NCBI GenBank assembly: GCA_964399665.1
Contig: CAYNSI010000134.1
Location: 1 to 6,098 of the forward strand
Length of the DNA stretch: 6,098 nt
Direction of reading: 5' to 3'
From: Avisuccinivibrio_A sp964399665
GTDB taxonomy: Bacteria > Pseudomonadota > Gammaproteobacteria > Enterobacterales > Succinivibrionaceae
This document shows, piece after piece, positions 1 through 6,098 of this stretch; the first letter of the stretch is position 1; every line of letters starts with the position of its first letter. A program made the position numbers and the translations under genes. The notes beneath the pieces were generated by a model. That model worked only from the letters and a program-made list of their open reading frames with translations. It had not been told where the DNA came from and did not search any database.

Positions 1-549
1 AAAAAGCTTCTTGACAGCCAGGATATGGAAGGGCTTGCCATCAGGCTTTCTGCCACCAATGCGGGAACTCCCGGCGTTGAGTGCGGTATTCTTTACTGTC
101 CCAAAGAATACATTACCGCCAATGATGAACACTTTCAGATGGACGGCTTTGAGATCGTTATTGACAGCGGGGTAAGTGAATATCTTGACGAGTCGGTAAT
201 TGACCTGGACAGTGACGATAAGGGTGAGGATATTTTAACCTTTCATGCCCCCAATCTTAAAAAATCCCCGCTGCCTGCAGATGCTTCCTTAAAAGATCGC
301 CTGGCCTTGTTTTTTGAAAGATCCGTCAACCCTGAGCTCGCTGCCCATGGCGGTTATGTGGAACTTGTTGATGCGACAGAAGACGGAGTGGTAAAAGTGC
401 GCTTTGCAGGAGGCTGCAACGGCTGTTCCATGGTGGGACTGACCTTGTCTGAAGGGATCCAGGGACAGCTTAACCGCGCCTTCCCGGGACTTATAAAAGA
501 GCTGATTGATGTGACAGAACATGTCAAATCCGAGGAAAGCTACGCCTAG
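1..549 (+). CDS. nfuA: Fe-S biogenesis protein NfuA, 5'-truncated by window edge
   Basis: NfuA is a cytosolic carrier that accepts a [4Fe-4S] cluster and passes it to client apoproteins, notably under oxidative stress or iron limitation. The frame is open from base 1, and the eight codons before the first ATG (base 25) still align with E. coli NfuA (KLL..Q then the IR(V/L) strand), so that ATG is internal and only about 15 N-terminal residues are missing. Of the 182 visible residues, the first part is the degenerate A-type scaffold domain, keeping the ECGxxYC pair (NAGTP..ECGILYC). The second part is the Nfu domain with NPELAAHGG and the cluster-binding CNGC motif at visible residues 139-142, followed by SMVGLTLSEGI. 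It ends in TAG at 547-549. Domain order and C-terminal length match the roughly 190-residue family. It converges with gpsA across 30 bases. The identification is secure; only the start is unseen. Confidence 0.96.
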   Translation, partial: KKLLDSQDMEGLAIRLSATNAGTPGVECGILYCPKEYITANDEHFQMDGFEIVIDSGVSEYLDESVIDLDSDDKGEDILTFHAPNLKKSPLPADASLKDRLALFFERSVNPELAAHGGYVELVDATEDGVVKVRFAGGCNGCSMVGLTLSEGIQGQLNRAFPGLIKELIDVTEHVKSEESYA

Positions 550-579
550 GATCTTGGGCACTAAAACTTGAACTTGAAA

Positions 580-1575
580 CTATTCTTTGGTAAGGGCCCG
601 TGACAGCAGGGCACGTGCCGCACCCATGCCGCTGCGGCCCTCATAGAGCACTCCGTAAAGCTCATGGCAGATGGGCATGGAAACTCCCATTCTGTCTGCG
701 ATGAGATTCACCACTCTGGTCATGTCATAGCCTTCAACTACCTGGCTTATCTGATGTAAGGCCTCCGATACCGATATCCCCCTGCCCAGACTGAAACCAA
801 AACGGCGGTTGCGGGACTGATCATCAGTGCAGGTTAACACCAGATCTCCTAAGCCTGAAAGCCCCATAAAACTGTGCTCGGTGGCGCCCATGGCAACACC
901 CAAGCGGATCATTTCGGCAAGCCCCCTGGTAATAAGGGCAGTTCTGGAATTTGCTCCATATCCCAAGCCGTCTGACATCCCTGCTGCAATGGCAATGATA
1001 TTTTTTACGGCACCGCCTAACTGCAGACCGATTAAATCATGACTTTCATAAATTCTAAAAGTTGGGCTATGCATGAGACCTGCCCAAAAGGCACAGTAGT
1101 CCCGAGAAGTTCCGGCAACGGCAATGGCAGTAGGAAGCCCTCTTGCAAGCTCCCCAGCAAAAGTAGGCCCTGAGAAGGCAGCATACTCCATACCTTCAGG
1201 GAGTATCTTTTTTGCAACATTGCTTAAAAGGTCTCCTGATTGATCAAGTCCCTTGGTAGCCCACGCGATCCTGTGTTTCGGGGTAATAAGCCCCTTGATG
1301 TTTTGCAAAACCTCAGCAAAGCTGTGACTTGGTACTACGACAAGAATATTGGATGAATGCTCAAGGGCCTCATTGAAGCTTGAGGTCACTTTAAGAAGCG
1401 GCGGGAAAGCAATACCGGGAAGATAGGAGGAATTTTCCTTATCTAAAGTCAAAGCCCGTGCAGCTTTTGGGTCTTTTGCAAAAAGCAGTGTCCTGCAGCC
1501 GTTGGCAGCAGAAGATATCGCAAGCGCAGTACCATACGATCCTGCGCCTATTACCGTAAGTGACTTTTCAGGCAC
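580..1575 (-). CDS. gpsA: glycerol-3-phosphate dehydrogenase [NAD(P)+]
   Basis: GpsA reduces dihydroxyacetone phosphate to sn-glycerol 3-phosphate with NAD(P)H in the cytosol, supplying the backbone for phospholipids. The 331 residues nearly equal the 339 of E. coli. The N-terminal Rossmann fold shows the dinucleotide loop GAGSYGTALA (residues 10-19). VVVPSH (79-84), WATKGL with Lys108, SGPTFAGELA (135-144) and LGGAVKN with catalytic Lys191 follow. The C-terminal domain has GANSRTALITRGLAEM, GLGDLVLTCTDDQSRNRRFG (241-260) and QVVEGY (278-283). The start is GTG at 1573-1575. No good Shine-Dalgarno lies upstream: the only AGG is 13 bases away, inside the end of secB. The secB stop is 8 bases upstream, so translation is probably coupled to secB. 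An in-frame ATT at 1582-1584 could add three residues but is unlikely. It is the last gene of the rhodanese-secB-gpsA operon; cysE, which follows gpsA in E. coli, is absent. Confidence 0.97.
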   Translation of the reverse strand: MPEKSLTVIGAGSYGTALAISSAANGCRTLLFAKDPKAARALTLDKENSSYLPGIAFPPLLKVTSSFNEALEHSSNILVVVPSHSFAEVLQNIKGLITPKHRIAWATKGLDQSGDLLSNVAKKILPEGMEYAAFSGPTFAGELARGLPTAIAVAGTSRDYCAFWAGLMHSPTFRIYESHDLIGLQLGGAVKNIIAIAAGMSDGLGYGANSRTALITRGLAEMIRLGVAMGATEHSFMGLSGLGDLVLTCTDDQSRNRRFGFSLGRGISVSEALHQISQVVEGYDMTRVVNLIADRMGVSMPICHELYGVLYEGRSGMGAARALLSRALTKE

Positions 1576-1583
1576 TTTTGCAA

Positions 1584-2138
1584 TTAAGCCTGGGGCTTCT
1601 CCTCATCATTGGCTGCCTGCTGGGCCTGGGCCTGAGCCTGTGTCTGCTGCCTTTTGGCCCTGTAGATCCCCTCAAAATTGATAGGAGCTAAGGTAAGCGG
1701 CGGGAACCCTGCACGCATAATAAGGCTTGAGACAAACTCGCGTACATAAGGATAAATAACCGTGGGTGCCGAGATATTCAACAAAGGATCCAAAGCCTGC
1801 TCGGGAACATTGCTGGTAATGAAGACTGCCCCCTGGTTTACCTCACAGATAAAGGCCGTAGTACCGTTGGAATTGCAAGTAACCGTAACCCTTAAGGTAA
1901 CTTCATGTGAGTCATTGGGCAGCTTTACTATCTTGGTATCAAATGCCACCTTGACTTCTGGATTCCACTGCTGAGTAAAACAGGCAGGGCTGCCGGGAGT
2001 CTCAATGGAGGAATCCTTGGCATAAATTCTAACCAGCTCAAACCTGGGTCGATTAGACTGATCATTATTACCCTGAGCCTGTGGATTCTGAGCATTTGCA
2101 TTGTTTGTATTATCTGCATTATTTGTATTATCAGTCAT
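1584..2138 (-). CDS. secB: protein-export chaperone SecB with low-complexity extensions
   Basis: SecB is a cytosolic tetrameric chaperone that holds secretory preproteins unfolded and delivers them to SecA. The conserved core spans about residues 32-160, with FELVRIYAKDSSIETP (33-48), WNPEVKVAFDT (58-68), EVTLRVTVT (79-87), FICEVNQGAVF (96-106) and PYVREFVSSLIMRAGFPPLTLAPINF (130-155); each block aligns with E. coli SecB. The protein has 184 residues against 155 in E. coli. The excess is an Asn-rich N-terminus (residues 3-29, versus about eight residues before the core in E. coli) and a Gln-Ala-rich stretch (164-175) before an acidic end (NDEEKPQA). ATG at 2136-2138 has an AGGA ribosome site seven bases upstream. 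It sits between the rhodanese (28-base gap) and gpsA (8-base gap). The pairing secB-gpsA is conserved in gammaproteobacteria. The odd tails look disordered and should not affect the fold; this is inference. Confidence 0.97.
   Translation of the reverse strand: MTDNTNNADNTNNANAQNPQAQGNNDQSNRPRFELVRIYAKDSSIETPGSPACFTQQWNPEVKVAFDTKIVKLPNDSHEVTLRVTVTCNSNGTTAFICEVNQGAVFITSNVPEQALDPLLNISAPTVIYPYVREFVSSLIMRAGFPPLTLAPINFEGIYRAKRQQTQAQAQAQQAANDEEKPQA
1611..1650 (-). repeat. Gln-Ala codon repeat in the secB C-terminus
   Basis: A run of alternating CAG and GCC/GCT codons encodes a Gln-Ala dipeptide repeat (roughly residues 164-175 of SecB). On the plus strand it reads as repeated gggcct/gagcct units. 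It lies after the last conserved SecB core block, so it probably encodes a flexible linker. Imperfect short repeats of this kind can vary in length by replication slippage. Confidence 0.6.
2097..2132 (-). repeat. 18-base tandem repeat in the secB N-terminus
   Basis: Two adjacent 18-base units, gataatacaaataatgca (2115-2132) and gataatacaaacaatgca (2097-2114), differ at a single base. Each encodes Asp-Asn-Thr-Asn-Asn-Ala, immediately after the secB start codon and one Thr codon. The unit length is a multiple of three, so gain or loss of copies would keep secB in frame. The near identity, including at the third codon position, points to a recent duplication. Confidence 0.85.
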
Positions 2139-2166
2139 GATGGTTTCCTAATTATTTTTAAAAATT

Positions 2167-2631
2167 CTATTTTTTGGTAGTCAGCGGCAGGTTTTGATTG
2201 GACCATTCCACAATGCCGCCATCGAGGATGAAGACGTTGTCAAAACCTTCTTTTTTCAAGATCTTGGCACAATTGAAACAATCGGTATCATATTTGTCCT
2301 TGCCCACCAGGATTACCGGGCAGTCTTTACTCCGCTCAATGCGGGAAATACGGCCGCCTTTAATATCTACTGCCGCAAGATTTACGGAGTTTGCAATATG
2401 CCCCTGGGAAAAGCGCTCTATGGTCCGAACGTCCACAAAGATCCCTTGCCCCTTATTGACCATCACTACTGCAGCATTGGCAGTTGTCTTCTTAACACGG
2501 GCTGTTAACAGCCGAAACTGGATGGCAATAAGCAACACCAGCACCACCACCCACGCCCCGCTCATAAAAATATGACGGGCACCAAACGCTAGCAGTTCAT
2601 TTGCAAACTCAGCAGAGAAAAACTCAGCCAC
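2167..2631 (-). CDS. yibN: membrane-anchored rhodanese-like sulfurtransferase, YibN family
   Basis: Rhodanese domains carry a persulfide on a catalytic cysteine and move sulfur between donors and acceptors; the physiological role of YibN is not well settled. The 154-residue protein (143 in E. coli) has one hydrophobic segment at about residues 22-42 (FMSGAWVVVLVLLIAI), then a basic turn (RVKK) and a single rhodanese domain from about 53 to 150. Recognisable are the strand FVDVR (65-69), FSQGHIANSVNL (74-85), PVILVG (105-110) and VFILDGGIVEW (133-143), all aligning with E. coli YibN. Cys118 lines up with the E. coli YibN active-loop cysteine; the loop is two residues longer and holds a second cysteine, giving CFNC (118-121). 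The start is GTG at 2629-2631, preceded by GAGGTG four bases away; the next internal ATG (residue 23) would remove the lead-in to the membrane segment. It is first in the operon with secB and gpsA. In E. coli grxC lies between yibN and secB; here it is missing. Confidence 0.9.
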   Translation of the reverse strand: MAEFFSAEFANELLAFGARHIFMSGAWVVVLVLLIAIQFRLLTARVKKTTANAAVVMVNKGQGIFVDVRTIERFSQGHIANSVNLAAVDIKGGRISRIERSKDCPVILVGKDKYDTDCFNCAKILKKEGFDNVFILDGGIVEWSNQNLPLTTKK

Positions 2632-2688
2632 AATTCACCTCGGAATCAAATGTCCCCAAAAAGGCCATTTCTTATCAGTCCGCGAATT

Positions 2689-2717
2689 TTATCACACTTG
2701 CAAACTCAATTTATCAA
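2689..2717 (-). promoter_or_regulatory. sigma70-like promoter for the yibN-secB-gpsA operon
   Basis: Reading the minus strand, TTGATA (2712-2717) lies 17 bases before TGATAA (2689-2694), and the surrounding TGTGATAAAAT also offers an extended -10 (TGT then GATAAA, 18-base spacing). Transcription would begin near 2681-2683, leaving a leader of about 50 bases before the GTG start at 2631. This is the best promoter match in the window and is correctly placed for the operon. No experimental support is available. Confidence 0.6.
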
Positions 2718-2818
2718 CAACAATACTCCTTTCCTTTCCCTTCTTAACTTGCCGGCAGTTCGATGACACCCCGGAGCCTTTAAAATATCTCCAATGACGT
2801 CTTATCAAAACCTAAAAC

Positions 2819-2827
2819 TGCTAAAAT
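2819..2827 (+). promoter_or_regulatory. extended -10 promoter for gpmI
   Basis: TGC followed by TAAAAT (2822-2827) is an extended -10 element about 40 bases before the gpmI ATG; transcription would start near 2834. No good -35 hexamer lies 16-18 bases upstream (the best is GTCTTA, 2799-2804), which fits an extended -10 promoter. A second TAAAAT at 2781-2786 is a weaker alternative. The ribosome site before gpmI is also weak, with only GAG about 13 bases from the ATG. Confidence 0.4.
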
Positions 2828-2867
2828 GTGAGCTTATTTTCAATCAACCAAGCGAGATCACCTTAAT

Positions 2868-4400
2868 ATGTCAACCAAAAAAACTCTGGCCCTTATCATT
2901 CTTGATGGTTGGGGTGACAATAAAGATACCGAATTTAATGCCGTAGCCAATGCTAAAACCCCGAATTTGGATAAGTTGTGCCAAAAATATGCGAACACCG
3001 ACATTTTATCCTCAGGCAATGATGTGGGTCTTCCTGATGGACAGATGGGCAACTCCGAGGTAGGACACACCAATATAGGAGCTGGGCGTGTCGTTTACCA
3101 GGAATTAACCAGAATCACTAAATCCATTGATGACAAAGACTTTTTTAATAACAAAGTACTCTGTGATGCCGTAGATAAAGCAGTAAAAGCAGGCAAGGCG
3201 GTGCATATCATGGGGCTGATGTCACCCGGGGGCGTACACAGCCACGAAAAACATATTATGGCCATGCTCAGGATGGCAGCAGGGCGTGGGGCAGACAAAC
3301 TTTACTTCCATGCCTTTTTGGACGGCCGTGATGTCCCGCCGCGTTCTGCCATGGAGGATATTAAGCTTTTTGAAGATCTGTTTAAAGAGCTTGGCGCAGG
3401 TCGCTTTGCCTCGATCACAGGACGCTACTATGCCATGGACCGGGATAACCGCTGGGACAGGGTCGAGCAGGCCTATAATGTTATCTCCCTTGGATTAAGC
3501 GAATTTGAAAGTTTCAACAGTGCCCAAGATGCTCTTCAGGCAGCCTATGATCGCGGGGAAAATGATGAGTTTGTCAAGCCTTCTGTAATAGGTCAGAAGG
3601 CTCCCTTACAAGATGGCGACTCGCTTATTTTCATGAATTTTCGCGCCGACCGTGCCAGGGAGATCACAAGGGCCTTTGTCAACGCAGATTTTGATGGCTT
3701 TAAGCGCAAAGCTGTCCTAAAACTTGCAGATTTTGTGATGCTGACCCAGTATGCTGCCGACATTAAGACAGCCTGTGCCTATCCTCCTGAGGATCTTAAA
3801 AACACCTTAGGAGAGTGGCTTGCAATGCACAATAAGACCCAGCTTCGCATTTCCGAAACCGAAAAGTACGCCCACGTTACCTTCTTCTTCAACGGCGGAG
3901 TTGAAACCGTGTTTCCAGGTGAGGATCGTATTCTCGTCCCCTCCCCTAAGGTTGCTACCTATGATCTGCAGCCTGAAATGAGTTCAACAGAGCTTACCGA
4001 CAAGCTTTGCGAAGCCATTGAATCAGGCAAATACGATGTAATCATCTGCAATTACCCCAATGGTGATATGGTAGGTCACACCGGAGTTTATGAGGCAGCC
4101 ATAAAAGCCTGTGAGGCAGTGGATCACTGCATCGGCAGGGTGGTTGAATCCCTGAAAAAAATCGGAGGGGAATGCCTTATTACAGCCGATCACGGCAATG
4201 CCGAAAAAATGCGGGATCCTGTCACGGGACAGCCCCACACCGCCCACACCAATCTCCCCGTGCCCTTTATCTATGTAGGACGCGATGCTGTCATGAGAGA
4301 AGGCGGGCGCCTGTGTGATATTGCACCTACCATGCTCTATCTTATGGGCATGAAAATCCCGGAGGAAATGACGGGAAAGTCCATTATTACCCTGAAGTAA
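2868..4400 (+). CDS. gpmI: 2,3-bisphosphoglycerate-independent phosphoglycerate mutase
   Basis: This cytosolic enzyme interconverts 3- and 2-phosphoglycerate in glycolysis and gluconeogenesis through a phosphoserine intermediate and two metal ions, usually manganese. The 510 residues compare with 514 in E. coli GpmM. It belongs to the alkaline phosphatase superfamily. Visible catalytic elements are LDGWG with metal ligand Asp13, GNSEVGH with nucleophile Ser63, GGVHSHE with His124 in the inserted substrate-binding domain, DGRD (152-155), GRYYAMDRDNRWDR (185-198), NFRADRARE (257-265), YPNGDMVGHTG with Asp400 and His404, ITADHGNAE with Asp441 and His442, and AHTNLPVP with His460. All seven expected metal or catalytic positions are present, so it should be active. 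ATG at 2868 places LILDGWG-type residues at the normal distance from the N-terminus. It is divergent from the rhodanese operon, as gpmM is from yibN in E. coli, and stops with TAA at 4398-4400. Confidence 0.98.
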   Translation: MSTKKTLALIILDGWGDNKDTEFNAVANAKTPNLDKLCQKYANTDILSSGNDVGLPDGQMGNSEVGHTNIGAGRVVYQELTRITKSIDDKDFFNNKVLCDAVDKAVKAGKAVHIMGLMSPGGVHSHEKHIMAMLRMAAGRGADKLYFHAFLDGRDVPPRSAMEDIKLFEDLFKELGAGRFASITGRYYAMDRDNRWDRVEQAYNVISLGLSEFESFNSAQDALQAAYDRGENDEFVKPSVIGQKAPLQDGDSLIFMNFRADRAREITRAFVNADFDGFKRKAVLKLADFVMLTQYAADIKTACAYPPEDLKNTLGEWLAMHNKTQLRISETEKYAHVTFFFNGGVETVFPGEDRILVPSPKVATYDLQPEMSSTELTDKLCEAIESGKYDVIICNYPNGDMVGHTGVYEAAIKACEAVDHCIGRVVESLKKIGGECLITADHGNAEKMRDPVTGQPHTAHTNLPVPFIYVGRDAVMREGGRLCDIAPTMLYLMGMKIPEEMTGKSIITLK

Positions 4401-4418
4401 CCCTAATACCTCCCCGCT

Positions 4419-4444
4419 CCCCAAAGCACGCCTTTGCCTTGGGG
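4419..4444. terminator. weak inverted repeat between convergent gpmI and pmbA
   Basis: CCCCAA (4419-4424) can pair with TTGGGG (4439-4444) around a 14-base loop; an alternative smaller stem pairs CAAAG (4422-4426) with CTTTG (4432-4436). It lies 18 bases after the gpmI stop and 9 bases after the pmbA stop, where a shared bidirectional terminator would be expected. Neither strand has a T-run after the stem, so it is not a standard intrinsic terminator and may do nothing. Confidence 0.25.
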
Positions 4445-4453
4445 CGCCCTGCC

Positions 4454-5830
4454 TTAGGAGCCCTGGGAGGACTGCTCTGTCCCTGATACCGTAAGATCGG
4501 GGATCAGGATGGATCCAGACTGGATCCTGGTACGGGGATCTCGGTCATTGCCAAGCAGGGCAATATTAAGGAACATTTCCCTAAGATTTCCTGCCACGGT
4601 AATTTCCTCGACAGGATGAACCTTGGTGCCGTTTTTAAAATAATAGCCCAACGCCCCGCGGGAATAGTTGCCACTTACAAGATCCACCCCCTGCCCCATA
4701 AGATCGGTGATAACAAGACCTTCACCGGCCTCTTTTAAGAGATCTTCAAAATCCCTGACGTAAGACTCTTTGGCATTGACAAAAAGATTGCCTACTCCTC
4801 CTGCATGCCCATTGGATCTTTGTCCTAACTTGCGCCCCGTGTAGGTTGATAAAAGATACATATCAAGGATGCCGTCTTTTATGATGTCATTTTCCCTGAC
4901 TCTTACCCCTTCTAAATCGAAGTTAAATGACCCAAGGCCCTTGATTACGAAAGGATCTTCGTGCAAAGTCACAAAAGAAGGCAGGATTTTCTCACCTAAT
5001 TTATCTGCCAAAAAAGTTGCCTTGCGATAAACAGCACTTCCTGAAACAGCACTTAGAAGATGGCCCCACAATGATAAGGCAGCCTGCTTTGAGAAGATGA
5101 CATTACATCTTTTTGTGGCACACTTTACTGCCCCAAGTTTTGCCCTGGTGCGCTCTAATGCCTCCTCACAGACTGTTTCAACAGGCCACAGCCCCTTTTC
5201 ATCGCGGGAGATGGTATAGCCATACCCTCGCTGCATCCTGCCGTCTTTTTCCCCTATCAAAGTCATGGAATTGTAATAACAGGTGCCGGCAGTGCTTTTA
5301 AGAAAACCGTGGGAATTGCCAAGCACCCTTACATTTAAAATACTCTCACAGTCAGCCCCATCAGTATCCTTGATATCAGTTCCCGTGTAAGAAAGAGCCA
5401 ATTTTTCCAAATCTGAAGCTCTTTTGAGGGCCGGTGCAGGATCTTCAAAAATGTCATACAAAAGCTTGAGATCTTTTTCTTCAGTGCAAAGCAGATCCTG
5501 GTCAGCAATTCCAGCGCAGGGATCTTTATCTGCATAGGATGCAATGCTCAAAGCCGCCTCAACGGTATCATTTAAAGCCGCAGCACTAAAATCGGTTGTA
5601 GAGGCAGATCCCCTGCGCCCGTCTTTGTAAACAATTACCTCCATGCCTGAAGACTTGTTAAACTCAATATTTTCAACTTCACCATGGCGGGTTGATACAT
5701 CAAGGCCCAAAGTCCCTTCAATTACCACTTCACATTCTAAAGCACCGCCTTTTTTGGCAAGTGCCAAAGCCTTCTCTGCCTGCTCTTTGAAGTTCTTTTC
5801 AAGTTTTGTTACTTCATCTGCAAAAGACAT
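4454..5830 (-). CDS. pmbA: metalloprotease-related protein PmbA/TldE
   Basis: PmbA (TldE) forms a complex with TldD; the pair degrades or trims peptides, including microcin B17 leader removal and CcdA turnover in E. coli. TldD carries the zinc site, and TldE helps form the substrate cleft. The 458 residues (450 in E. coli) include the N-terminal domain with VSTRHGEVENIEFNKSSG (45-62 region), GRRGSASTTDFS and ADKDPCAGIADQDLL. The C-terminal domain shows LWGHLLSAVSGSAVYRK.TFL, FVIKGLGSFNFDLEGV, DIIKDGILDMYLLSTYTGRKLG, NGHAGGVGN, LMGQGVDLVSGNYSRGA and ITVAGNLREMF near the end. No HExxxH zinc motif is present, as expected for TldE rather than TldD. ATG at 5828-5830 has a strong AGGGGAG ribosome site four bases upstream. 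It is a single-gene unit here. TldD and the darP (yjgA) neighbour seen divergent from pmbA in E. coli are not in the window. Confidence 0.96.
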   Translation of the reverse strand: MSFADEVTKLEKNFKEQAEKALALAKKGGALECEVVIEGTLGLDVSTRHGEVENIEFNKSSGMEVIVYKDGRRGSASTTDFSAAALNDTVEAALSIASYADKDPCAGIADQDLLCTEEKDLKLLYDIFEDPAPALKRASDLEKLALSYTGTDIKDTDGADCESILNVRVLGNSHGFLKSTAGTCYYNSMTLIGEKDGRMQRGYGYTISRDEKGLWPVETVCEEALERTRAKLGAVKCATKRCNVIFSKQAALSLWGHLLSAVSGSAVYRKATFLADKLGEKILPSFVTLHEDPFVIKGLGSFNFDLEGVRVRENDIIKDGILDMYLLSTYTGRKLGQRSNGHAGGVGNLFVNAKESYVRDFEDLLKEAGEGLVITDLMGQGVDLVSGNYSRGALGYYFKNGTKVHPVEEITVAGNLREMFLNIALLGNDRDPRTRIQSGSILIPDLTVSGTEQSSQGS

Positions 5831-6004
5831 AAAACTCCCCTGCTGCCCTTAAAAAACCATATCTTAAGGTAAGGATCCCAGACCCTTACAGGCTCTTAAA
5901 ACAATAAAACAAATACGACTTACGATTCTAACAATGATTAAGCTTATACCGCTAATTTGTCTGAGATTTTGGCAGCAGATCTTATTAGAAGGCGGCTCTT
6001 ATCT
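5831..6004. other. pmbA upstream region without a gene
   Basis: These 174 bases hold the pmbA leader and its ribosome site (5835-5841). I see no coding frame with a recognisable protein on either strand; the longest plus-strand candidate with an ATG (5934) gives 24 residues and resembles nothing. No clear hairpin-plus-T-run terminator was found for the fragment to the right. The middle (about 5895-5950) is AT-rich, as expected of a promoter. Confidence 0.6.
5925..5933 (-). promoter_or_regulatory. possible extended -10 promoter for pmbA
   Basis: On the minus strand TGT is followed by TAGAAT (5925-5930), five of six matches to TATAAT with an extended -10 TGn. No convincing -35 lies upstream. 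Transcription would begin near 5918, giving a leader of about 88 bases. The AT-rich setting supports it, but the match is short and could be chance. Confidence 0.3.
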
Positions 6005-6097
6005 TTAGGAACATCCACCTTTAAGCTTATCAAGCTGGTCTTGAGTTAAAGACAGCTCTTCTAAGATCACGACCTCGCGCATAGGCGAAGACGCACT
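6005..6097 (-). CDS. possible C-terminal end of an unidentified gene, cut by window edge
   Basis: Reading leftward from the window edge, one minus-strand frame stays open for 30 codons and ends in TAA at 6005-6007. The peptide contains MREVVILEELSLTQDQLDKL and ends KGGCS. The other two minus frames close after 22 and 9 codons, and the plus frames also close within the region. The pattern (REVV.LEE..LT.DQLDKL) resembles the short helical C-terminal segment of the aspartase/class II fumarase family (for example a REVVLE..LLTEEELD-type segment), but the ending differs and 30 residues are too few to identify it. It would be transcribed toward pmbA on the same strand, about 174 bases upstream of it. 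It may be non-coding. Confidence 0.35.
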   Translation of the reverse strand, partial: SASSPMREVVILEELSLTQDQLDKLKGGCS

Positions 6098-6098
6098 G

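Noticed and set aside
25..27. ATG at 25 as the nfuA start
   Set aside because: Codons from base 1 to 24 continue the alignment with NfuA, so the real start lies before the window.
564..580. Short AACTTG direct repeat between nfuA and gpsA as a terminator or site
   Set aside because: It consists of two six-base copies without dyad symmetry; too short to mean anything in a 30-base convergent gap.
2194..2575. Two overlapping plus-strand open frames (104 and 125 codons) opposite the rhodanese
   Set aside because: Both are antisense to a conserved YibN-family gene, overlap each other in different frames and show no protein-like motifs.
4023..4424. 133-codon minus-strand open frame opposite the end of gpmI
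   Set aside because: It is antisense to the strongly conserved catalytic C-terminus of gpmI, has no recognisable domain, and its frame is explained by the codon bias of the real gene.
4440..4449. GGGCGCCC palindrome after gpmI
   Set aside because: An eight-base GC palindrome has no loop for a hairpin and no T-run after it; chance is likely.
5934..6008. Plus-strand 24-codon frame starting ATG in the pmbA upstream region
   Set aside because: It has no ribosome site, an unremarkable hydrophobic composition, and overlaps the presumed pmbA promoter; not supportable as a gene.

Overview
The window is a chromosomal housekeeping segment from a gammaproteobacterium. Five full-length genes and one 5'-truncated gene read clearly, each aligning along most of its length with a familiar enterobacterial protein: NfuA, GpsA, SecB, a YibN-type membrane rhodanese, GpmI/GpmM and PmbA/TldE. 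The cluster (rhodanese)-secB-gpsA with gpmI divergent from it is a classic gammaproteobacterial arrangement. Divergence from the E. coli sequences and the lack of grxC and cysE suggest a less-studied lineage. An anaerobic Aeromonadales group such as Succinivibrionaceae is my guess only; nothing here proves it.

Layout. From 1 to 549 (+) lies the body and end of nfuA, whose start is outside the window. It converges with a three-gene minus-strand operon, transcribed from about 2680 down to 580: yibN-like rhodanese (2167-2631), secB (1584-2138) and gpsA (580-1575). The gaps are 28 and 8 bases, and gpsA starts with GTG and has almost no ribosome binding site of its own. A 236-base divergent regulatory region (2632-2867) carries a good sigma70-like promoter for the operon and an extended -10 promoter for gpmI. 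gpmI (2868-4400, +) then converges with pmbA (4454-5830, -) across 53 bases that hold one weak inverted repeat. From 5831 to 6004 there is the pmbA leader with a possible extended -10, and no gene. At 6005-6097 (-) a short open frame running off the edge may be the C-terminus of another gene.

Functions. The genes serve separate core tasks: iron-sulfur cluster delivery (NfuA), glycerol-3-phosphate supply for phospholipids (GpsA), export chaperoning (SecB), sulfur transfer at the membrane (rhodanese), glycolysis/gluconeogenesis (GpmI) and peptide processing with TldD (PmbA). I see no mobile element, CRISPR array, tRNA, rRNA, phage gene or defence system, and no convincing undescribed system. 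The points most worth a second look are the Asn-rich SecB N-terminus built on an 18-base tandem repeat, the loss of grxC from an otherwise conserved neighbourhood beside a rhodanese with a C-x-x-C active loop, and the unidentified fragment at the right edge.
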